64,000 bases of DNA from Ipomoea triloba. Taxonomy: Eukaryota > Streptophyta > Magnoliopsida > Solanales > Convolvulaceae. The notes beneath the pieces are model-generated. The model was given only the letters and a program-made list of their open reading frames with translations, made no database searches and was not told the DNA's origin. A program made the translations under genes and the position numbers. Positions 56,300 to 64,000 of the stretch are shown here, one piece after another. Numbering within the stretch: the stretch's first letter is position 1; each line of letters opens with the position of its first letter. The stretch lies in the NCBI RefSeq assembly GCF_003576645.1, contig NC_044917.1:16877137-16941136 (forward strand), in the 5' to 3' direction.

Positions 56300-56690
56300 T
56301 AAGAATAACAGTATCGAGCACCAAAAAAAAACCTAAAGCAGATTGCTTAGAGTTTCATTAAGCACAAGATCTATGTAAATACTAGTTATCTAGTGCACAT
56401 ACCCATGCCAAAATAGCCTCAAGAATTGTCGCAACTGTCCAGAAAGTTGATTTCCTTTCATTGAGAGGTGTTTTTAGTCCAGATCTCTCATTGACATGGT
56501 AATACATATCTTTGTCACTGCAACCACCAAAAAGATTAAAGTGATATTTTCAATTCAGAGTCTTTAATTAGCACTGACGACAGACAAAATATAAGCAAAG
56601 CTAAGTTAAGAAAAAACAGATAATCAATTAAGTAAACACAAAATCCAAGTCTAATATGATATAAAAGTGTTACAATAGAGAGTGTCATAC

Positions 56691-56872
56691 TTGGGCACAA
56701 AAACAATGAAGCCATTGGGGATTTTCAAAATTCTAGCTTCTGTATCAATGGATAAAATGTATTCATAGTTCTTTCTGAAGAGAACACAAAAACAATGAAG
56801 CCATTGGGGATTTTCAAAATTCTAGCTTCTGTATCAATGGATAAAATGTATTCATAGTTCTTTCTGAAGAGA
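56691..56872. repeat. 89-bp tandem duplication covering an exon and its acceptor
   Basis: The segment cacaaaaacaatgaagccat ... ctttctgaagaga occurs at 56696-56783 and 56785-56872 without visible differences. It duplicates exon C with its acceptor. Confidence 0.92.
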
Positions 56873-57556
56873 ATTTATGTGGGGATAAAAGTAGGCAACC
56901 TGATACAGTCATAAAAGCAATGAAATACTCTGTTAAGGGGACAACTTACATTAGACAGTTCAACATTATTGGCATAGCAACACCTTTGTTAACATGATAC
57001 ATTACTCCCCATTGACAAGATAATCTGGTTCCTTAATTATAGGAAACACTCCACCTCAGATAATCTGGTTCCTGAATCCACTGTGATTATTATTTCTGCC
57101 TCCATGATATCTGCTTTCTCTATTACCCTGTGATAAAGTATTAAAAAAAAAAAAAAAAAAAAAAAACCAATTCTATCAACATTATCTGTTGATTGGGAGT
57201 CCTATCTTTGAGGCCTTTCAAAAATCTTGAGAACACATTTCAAGAAGATTAAATCTTTACTATCCAATAACTGAGATCTAATGGCATCATACTTTTTGTT
57301 TAAACTAGAGATCTAACTAAATGATAGTGATGCCCTCATGTTGAGCCTTTATTTTCTGCATATTGCTAGAGATAAGTATAGCTGATAAAAAAAAAATCTT
57401 TGCTAAATGTTTGAAATCATAAAAATAATCCATAAACACCTTGTCCCTTTTGGTTGAAATCATAAAAATAATCCATAAACACATGGAATTCAAATTATTC
57501 TTGCTTCAAAAAGTAAAAAGAAAAAAAAAAAAAAAAGAAAAAAGAAAAAAGTGAAC

Positions 57557-57660
57557 CTGAACAACAGCCTGTGGCCAACAAGCATGAACAACTTCCATTA
57601 ATTCATCAACTATTGACAAATATTCCTCTCCTTCTAACCTAGGTTGTCGCAATCCCAGAT
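57557..57660 (-). pseudogene. Malic enzyme exon fragment
   Basis: A single 104-bp exon with intact splice sites encodes LGLRQPRLEGEEYLSIVDEL and MEVVHACWPQAVVQ. Malic enzymes decarboxylate malate to pyruvate with NAD(P). The usual next exon (FEDFQ...) and the rest of the gene are absent. Confidence 0.8.
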
Positions 57661-58118
57661 CTGTAAGGATAAAACATGAAAAATCAGTACATATTATCCG
57701 TGCCTATATGAAAGTTTTCATTTTTTTTCCGCAATTAATTAGCATGGAGATCAGATCCAGGTATAATATAATTAATATTTTATGGACTAGGTCAAATGTG
57801 TGTGAAATAATATTCAGTTGTTAGTGTAAAAACTTTGACAGATATGTGAAATGTGAAATAATCAAACAAAGCTGGTAGAAATCTAGGAAAAAGTTAGTAG
57901 AAATCTGGGAAAAAAACTAAAAATAAAAATAAAAACACCGTACCTGAGGAAACGCAGATCTAAATGTCGGAGGTGTCGTCGCCACTGCTCGTCGCCGACA
58001 TGCTTGAAGCCGCTGCTTGCTGTCGATGGTCGTTGCCGCTACTCACGCCGATGGTCGTCACTGCTACTCACGCCGATGGTTGCCGCCGATGGTCACATCG
58101 CCGCCGTCACCTTCGCTC

Positions 58119-58216
58119 TTCAGGTCGCAAGGGTGTGTGGAAAGTAAAACTGATAGATCTCTAGGGATTTCTTCTTCAGGTCGCAAGGGTTTGTGGAGAG
58201 TAAAATTGATAGATCT
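58119..58216. repeat. Tandem repeat of a 43-bp block
   Basis: Ttcaggtcgcaagggtgtgt... and ttcaggtcgcaagggtttgt..., each ending gatagatct, at about 58119-58161 and 58174-58216. Confidence 0.8.
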
Positions 58217-58240
58217 GTAGGTTTTTCTTTAATATATATT

Positions 58241-58469
58241 TCGTTTGGAAAACTAGCGTCCGTTCTATCAAGAACTGAGGCGAAACGTGGCCGTCTTTTT
58301 TTAAATTGTACTTTCGCATCTGTTATGTACGTACAACTGATGCTAGTTATTTTAAACATTACAGGCATGCCACCGTGCGTGTATTACAACCACTTTTCCA
58401 AAGAACAGATGCTAATAATCTAATTTTTTTTGTCCAATTTGTACTAGTGGTAGTAATGATTATTTGAGA
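58241..58469. other. Spacer
   Basis: No recognised feature. Confidence 0.3.
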
Positions 58470-59170
58470 AGAGTGATCGATTGGGAAAGGTTGTTATTTC
58501 CATTAAATATTCTCATTGAATTTGCTTCATTCCTTCATTATTCAGTTAATTCTCTTCCGAATTAAATAAAAAGATTTAAAAAAAAAAAAGCATGGGTGCA
58601 TGGTATAATAGGTGCCAACATTGTCTGCATGTGCATGCAAAAAGCATTGGATGGTGCCCGTGTTTTTTAAGTACTTTTTCTTTCTTGACCACGCTACATA
58701 TCAAAAAACAAAAAAAAAAAGAAAAAGAGAAAACAAAAATAGTAATAAAATTAAAAGTACCACGCATGAGGAAAGGAGGGGAGGAGGTTTATACAGAACA
58801 TAATTCTTTCCAATTTTTCAAGGAAAATGTAAAAATAAAAACACGTTTTCCCAATTTTACGGTAAAAAGTAAAAGAAAAACTGCATAGCATGCGCGTTGA
58901 GAACATTAAGTGGATTCTATTTTTTTTTATACATTTATCGCACTCTTCTACAAGACCTACCTTAAAAGAAATTAAAATAATAAAATAAAATAAAAAAAAT
59001 TACCCCAAAAGGGGTTGCTAATTGAGAGAATAATTCTTGTACCTAAAAGTCACAAGTACAATTCTTGTCAAAAACCTTTTGGTTGAGTCTTAGTGCTGAG
59101 CGTAGTGTGCTGTAAGAGTATTAAATCCATCACTTCTTTGGCTCATTTAATGAAGGATGATTAAGGTTTA
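58470..59170. repeat. Local dispersed repeat R, copy 2
   Basis: Same block order as copies 1 and 3: tattctcattgaatttgctt (58510), catgggtgcatggt (58590), ggaaaatg runs, ccccaaaaggggttgc (59005). It ends with cttagtgctgagcgtagtgtgctgtaag (59084-59115). Confidence 0.7.
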
Positions 59171-59280
59171 AGTGCGAAAATTATTAATTAGAAAACTCAC
59201 TCACTCACCCGTGAAGAGGTGGCTGACAGCGGTGTAGAGCGAAGCAAAGAATGAATTCTGGGGATTTCTAGAGAAAGAGA
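59171..59280 (-). pseudogene. Partial duplicate of the 5' region of the DUF1639 pseudogene
   Basis: Resembles 62800-62940: actcactcactcac, gaagaggtggctgacagcgg versus gaagaggcggctggcggcga, gagcgaagcaaag versus gtggagcaaagg, and ttctagagaaag versus ttccagagagac. It is cut at 59280 by a copia remnant. Confidence 0.55.
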
Positions 59281-60911
59281 GTCACCAAAAAAGTTTAAGG
59301 TACCGTTTGTTTGTTACTTCATCATGAAATGAGTGAGTCACCCAAAATAAGAAATACATATAACTAGTTGTTGAACGACAATTAGTAAGGTTTCTAGCCC
59401 AATCAACATCAGAGTAGGCAGACAAGGTTAATGTGGAATGCACATAGAAATGAACACCATTCAAAAGGATACCTTTGATAAAGAAATGTGCTAAGAAATG
59501 CGCAAAGTAAGGTTACAAAAATTTGGCCCGTCTAAAGATCTTGCACTTGATAACCATGAGAAGAAAACAAACAGTGAGACTAAGTTCGCACAAGTAACCA
59601 ACAAAGACCAAATTCATGGTCAAACTAGGAACAAAGAAAGTTTCAAGAAGATGAATATTAGGTGGAGATACTACTACCATCCGTAGTTTGAATTGGTGGG
59701 GGAGAACGAGTAGAAGTAATATTAGATAACAAAGACAAAGTGGGGATCATATGATTACAATAAAAACTCAAAAAGTCAAGATTTACGAGTAGCAGGCAGT
59801 GGAGGTGGAAGAAGTAGGGGATATCACCTATTTGAGAAGGGCCTCTAGAGAGCTAATAGTAATGGAGGAAGAAGAGTGAGCATTCACTACAGCAAAAGAG
59901 GTGGAACTTGGTTTATAGAATGACTACGAGTTTTATTCGATTTCCTTAATGGTTGAGGAGGGCAAGTTGGTTAATTTTCTAGAATATGACCATGTCTATG
60001 ACAGTCTGTACCTTCACTCAATAGTAGAACAAGTAGAGAAAGTATGACTAGTAGAGCAATACTTCTTACAAAATCGAGAGAGCCTGATATGAAGTGTGAT
60101 GGAGTAGTGATAACATACTAGAGCAAGCATCTATCGAAGAAGCTAAGGCTTGGTTAAACTGAAGCGTATCTCCTCAAATAGAAGTTCTTTAATTGCAACA
60201 TCCAAGGTAAGTAATGGATGACATGTAAGAGAGTGACTCGATCAAATTCATATTCAGAACGAAGAGCTATAAGAACATGAATAAGATGATGGTGATCAAC
60301 ACTTATCATAAATAAGGTCAATTGATCCCACATAGGCTGAAAGGTGATAAGAAAATCATTAACCGATTGTCCTGAGTCGTGTCTTAGGTTGTTGAGAGTG
60401 GTGAGCAGTTGATAATGGTGTGCAAGCCCTGTTGTTTTATATCAATTAGACAAAAAAAAAATCCAAAATTCATTTTGCAATATCAAATTTAGCAAGCTGT
60501 ATATGGATGGATAGAATAGAGGCATTAGAAAACCAGGTAATGATCTAATGCTTTTTGCTATCCCTATCTTTAAGGTGGTCAACATATTCATCATCATTAT
60601 CTTCAACAGCCATTTGAGTTGGTTCAACAATATCACCATTAACAATACGCTATAGCTTGCGTCCAATAAAAAAACTCTTCATGCGTTGAGACCATAGGGT
60701 ATAATTGTACTCATCCAAAATTGTTCAAATAAGGCGAGAAACCTCAACTTTATCCATAGCAGAAAGAAGAACGAGATTAACAACTTTGATGAGCAAACAA
60801 TAGACCATGAGAAGTGATAATAGAAGAACAAAGGAACAAAAAAAATTTGGTTGTAATAGTGGAAGGAGGCGGAAGAAAACAGAGATAAAAAATAGAGCTC
60901 TGATACCATGT
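59281..60911 (-). mobile_element. Ty1/copia remnant (gag plus an RNase H scrap)
   Basis: On the minus strand a primer binding site tggtatcagagctc (60911 downward) is preceded by an LTR end taaca. A gag frame with stops follows: YNYTLWSQRMKSFFIGRKLW (about 60710-60650), TWFSNASILSIHIQLAKFDI and a knuckle-like CHRHGHILEN (about 60010-59980). At 59464-59282 an RNase H scrap reads LSAYSDVDWARNLTNCRSTT. Protease, integrase and RT are missing. All frames are broken. Confidence 0.8.
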
Positions 60912-61942
60912 TAGAAGCAATATAAATTGTATATCTTTGAGAATAATAAACCAAATTACATAGCTAAAATTAATCGGAAAATATACGCTGACAACATACT
61001 ACCTAGTGCAGTGGATTATGATCTTGTGAAATCAAACTTATTTACCAGAATCAAATCAGACTACTCGTGTTATCTTATTCACACCCCATGAGCAAATTCA
61101 ATATTTTATTTAAAACCAACAAATTTTTTTCTAATTGACCTGTAATTGGATTTTTTTTACATGATACATATTGCAATGGATTTTCGTCTTGCAAAATCAA
61201 ACTTATTTATGAGAGTCAATTAAATAGACTCGTGCGGTCTCATTTAAACTTCATGAATAAACTCATTATTTTATTTAAAACAAACTAATTTCCTAGTGGC
61301 TTCCTATCCTGCGAAATCAAACTCATCAAACCAAAACTCAATTACTCACCATTATCAACATCATAACAGCACTGTAGCATGCATTCTACAGCACAACACG
61401 TTCATAAAAGCACAAAGGTTATAATGTAAGGGTTATTACATATATTGTTGTAAGTACGAGGACTTAGGTTGATATTTCTAGCAAACCTGGCCTGTGCCAA
61501 CATTCTTGAACATACCAGTTGTTTATCTTTCTGACACTAATGAAACAACAAATTGTAGAGAGTTAGCCACTTGACAAGCTAGAACAAAATGCAGACCTTA
61601 AAACTAGACTTGTCTTTTTGCGTTAAATTTTTAAATTTTACACAGATAGGTTTAGATAGTGAAAATGATGACCACCCTTTCAAGATTCTCTCTTTTTCCT
61701 CTTTGGATTTTACTTTGCCTCCTCTGAATTATCTTTATCTCTCACCTTGTGAAACAGCAAAAACAATCCCATGTAGTTAACAGAGGAAAAAAAGTGAGGA
61801 AATTAAATTCATAGTCTGGAACCTCAGATAGATTAACACAATAAGTGAAATTAAATTTAAGCAGAGGCTGTAGAGAGAAAAGGATCGGAGGAAGAAGATG
61901 AATAAAGCGTTCGTAGTTTAAGAATGGGTTTTGTGTTTACCG
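60912..61942. other. LTR remnant and spacer
   Basis: The first part (tgttagaagcaatataaatt from 60911) is the LTR belonging to the preceding remnant; its far end is unclear. A degenerate direct repeat (aaatcaaactTatttaY...ctcgtg) occurs at about 61038 and 61195. No gene was recognised. Confidence 0.4.
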
Positions 61943-62545
61943 TCAGTGATCAGGATTTTCTGGAATTTTATATTTATCTGGAGTGATCTTCATCAACCAC
62001 GAGCCTGGGAATATATCCTGCAAGAATCCAGTATGGAGAAAATTGGAATTGAGGTGAGAAATGGTGAAAATTAGAATGTTTTGATTAAGGCTTTTAATTA
62101 CATCAATCTCCTTCTGAATAGCTCTGGGCCTATTCTCGGGTTTTCTGGGTGGTTTGGCACCGGTAATGGCATGATATCAGCTTCAGTATCTTTTCTAGAG
62201 AGAGCGATTGAAAACTTACTCTTCTGCAGCTAGCTGCGCTAAGTTCACTACTTTTCCATTTCTTTCTCCAGCTCGGCGAGTACGTAAAGTCCACGGGCAG
62301 GCGGCAGCGGGGTTGGAGTCCTCGTCCTCCACAAAGGGTTTCCTATCGACATTGTTGACGACGTCCAACCTTTCCCTTTCCCCAGTGTGCACGGCAGCTG
62401 CCCGGAGATCAGTCATTAGCTTCTAGCGGACAGGCTCGATATCATCGTCGCCACCGATGGGGGCTTTAATCAGGAAAATTTGCTGCACCTGATTGCTACC
62501 GTCCTCCTCCTCAGGTTGATCACTGGAAGAATTGTCGAGCTTCAT
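61943..62545 (-). pseudogene. DUF1639-family gene, decayed
   Basis: The minus strand reads from ATG 62545 MKLDNSSSDQPEEEDGSNQV, IKAPIGGDDDIEPVR, a stop (about 62421), then LMTDLRAAAVHTGE and CPWTLRTRRAGE. A frameshift at about 62213 changes to KFSIALSRKDTEADIM and a second shift to AITGAKPPRKPENRPRAIQK. A short intron (donor gtaatt at 62101, acceptor ttgcag at 62018) leads to DIFPGSWLMKITPDKYKIPE with TGA at 61943-61945. The WxLRTRR, SLSRxEIxxD, RRPKKRPR and LFPGLWLxEITxDxY patterns are those of plant DUF1639 proteins, of unknown function. One stop and two shifts make it non-functional. Confidence 0.8.
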
Positions 62546-63169
62546 CCAACAGAGGCGTTTTTTGTGACCCTATTTGATGCACGAGGGCAATGTGAAGTTG
62601 TGATCATAGCTGCCTAGTTGTCGGATAGGATCCTCTCTTTCCCTCTCAATGTTCCAAGTCATTATATATGTAATCTCCATGTCGGAATACTAAATAGAAT
62701 AAACATAGGGATCGCAAAACTCGAGTTTTCGGGATGAGCGACAACAATTTCGAAAAACCAGATACGTAAAGAGTGGTTGGATAGCATTTGTATGAGTAAG
62801 TAAATTATTGATTAAAAAACTCACTCACTCACTTGTGAAAGAGGAAGATCATAGGGACAAGGGAAGAGGCGGCTGGCGGCGACGCGGAGTGGAGCAAAGG
62901 TTGATGAATTTTAGGGCTTTCCAGAGAGACTAAGGGATTTGTAACTTAATTGGGATAGAAAAATTACCATGAAGTCTCTGTTATGTAATATGTGTGTATA
63001 TATTGAGGACTGGTTAGGTGGAAGGATTGCAGGTGTTTTGTAGTAGAGTAGAGACTAGAGAAGTGAGGAATGACGGGGTGGGTGGGGGATTGGCAGTGCG
63101 GTTAGGGGTGGTTGTTTCCTTTTTGGCTTCTTATTTGATTTATAACCCTAAAAACAAACCGAGTGAACC
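62546..63169. other. 5' flank of the DUF1639 pseudogene
   Basis: Contains the segment duplicated at 59171-59280. No other gene was seen. Confidence 0.4.
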
Positions 63170-63914
63170 TATTCTTTGATTCACCTAATTCTCTTCCCAC
63201 TTAAATAAAAAATATATAGAAATTAAAAAGGCATTGCATTGGTGCGCGTTACTGGGCACCAACACTATCTAGCATGTGCGTGCAATTCACGCGCATGCTA
63301 AGGGCATTAGGTGTTGCCATGTTTTTTTTAATATGTACTTTTTCTCTCTCGTCGACTCAACATTAAATAAATACAAAACAATAAAACAGGAAAAAAAAAA
63401 AACTACCCAAAAGGGGAGGGGATGAGATTTATTACAAAACATAAATTTTTTTCTAATTTTATGCACAAAAATAAAGTAAAAGAAAAACTAATTTTTCTCC
63501 AAACTTTAAGGAAAATGTTTTTTTTTAAGTCAATAGTGTACATGTGTGTAGCAACACTAGCAAGAGAGTGCACTTGCACGTGACTGTTGAGATCATTAAG
63601 TGGCTGGTTGCCATGTTTTTTGAAAATACCTTTTTATCACTATTCCATCAGACCTACCAATTCTAATAAATGAAAGTCATAAGTACAATTCTAGCAAACA
63701 ACCTCTTGCACGAGTCTTAGTGCAAGTGGTGTGCACTGTAAGAGCATTAGATTCATAATTTTTAGGCACATATGGTGAACGAAGATGGGGGAGGCGGGTG
63801 GTTAACATTTGAGAAGAGTGAGATTGGGAAATGTTGTTATTTCTATTAAATATTCTCATTGAGTTTGCTTCATTCCTTCATTATTCAGTTAATTCTCTTC
63901 CCAATTAGATAAAA

Positions 63915-63915
<1 letters not shown>
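63170..63915. repeat. Local dispersed repeat R, copy 3 and start of the next
   Basis: Blocks cacctaattctcttcccact, ggtgcgcgttactgggcacc, gtcgactcaacattaaata and cccaaaaggggagggg match copy 1 closely. At 63835 the tattctcattgagtttgctt block starts again, so R is arranged partly in tandem. Confidence 0.75.

Positions 63916-63916
<1 letters not shown>

Positions 63917-64000
<84 letters not shown>
63917..64000. repeat. (TA)n microsatellite running off the window
   Basis: Uninterrupted at/ta to the last base. Its true length is unknown. Confidence 0.97.

Larger units (their letters stand above)
56382..58240 (-). pseudogene. Chimeric cluster of captured exons including malic enzyme
   Basis: Four exon-like segments on the minus strand keep splice signals. 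A: 58240-57944, GC-rich, donor CAG|gtacgg. B: 57660-57557, acceptor ttacag, donor CAG|gttcac. C: 56774-56691, acceptor ttctcttcag, donor gtatga, preceded by a duplicated copy. D: 56517-56382, acceptor ttgcag, ends in TAG. B reads LGLRQPRLEGEEYLSIVDEL, the malic enzyme signature, and its boundary after VVQ matches the normal exon. C and D read EYILSIDTEARILKIPNGFI and NERKSTFWTVATILEAILAW, which I do not recognise. The only ATG in A gives a 13-codon frame, so a protein is unlikely. This looks like a Pack-type transposon chimera. Confidence 0.55.

Noticed and set aside
57964..58220. Ala/Arg/His-rich ORFs near 58 kb on the plus strand
   Set aside because: They come from a ccgatggtcgtc-type imperfect repeat on the strand opposite the exon chain; no known domain.

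Overview
The window is nuclear DNA of a flowering plant. Two spliced host genes show this: the 3' end of a protein phosphatase 2A scaffolding (A) subunit gene (exons 844-2460) and a complete 19-exon gene for the Golgi coiled-coil protein CASP (18458-32501, 686 residues). The rest is mostly transposon sequence of plant lineages: Ale-like and Tork-like Ty1/copia, Ty3/gypsy, an L1-type LINE carrying RNase H, a tRNA-derived SINE, Mutator-like elements, hAT and CACTA ends, Helitron ends and many TA-rich microsatellites. A eudicot is likely; the species cannot be named from the sequence.

Layout. 1-2460: PP2A-A gene with a SINE in an intron. 2461-9600: intergenic, with a Mutator-like MITE, a decayed purine-permease pseudogene, nested hAT-like MITEs, a gypsy LTR with leader, and TIR elements sitting in dinucleotide arrays. 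9625-12480: truncated copia. 12777-18159: a MITE split by a 5'-truncated LINE, itself split by a solo LTR. 18458-32501: CASP. Its 6.8-kb intron 9 holds a short-LTR copia, which in turn holds a small gag-only LTR element inserted in its RNase H. 33316-35125: Helitron-like unit with an RPA/DUF223 gene fragment and a MITE. 35177-42986: a small Mutator-like element blown up to 7.8 kb by a Tork-type copia (itself split by a solo LTR) and another solo LTR. 43300-47250: Helitron and CACTA ends, gene fragments, a minisatellite and a FAR1/MULE transposase pseudogene split by a hAT MITE. 47835-54899: two very long LTRs (about 3.45 and 2.78 kb) in inverted orientation, each carrying the same 132-codon ORF. 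54905-58240: CACTA-like subterminal repeats and a chimeric set of captured exons, one from malic enzyme. 58470-64000: copies of a local repeat, a copia remnant, a DUF1639 pseudogene and a terminal TA array.

No gene cluster or operon-like system is present. The strongest content is the insertion history, which target-site duplications (TSDs) resolve almost to the base. In seven places, removing an insert and one TSD copy restores the interrupted coding sequence or element: caaag 23527/25480, caaat 23177/28664, gaact 14264/15550, tcacc 39445/40249, tacac 41377/42952, cttctaac 46262/46725 and aaatacaaagaca 13588/17908. The most novel candidates are the ORF inside the long LTRs, the inverted LTR pair with a matching TSD, the gag-only LTR element, and the chimeric exon cluster at 56382-58240.
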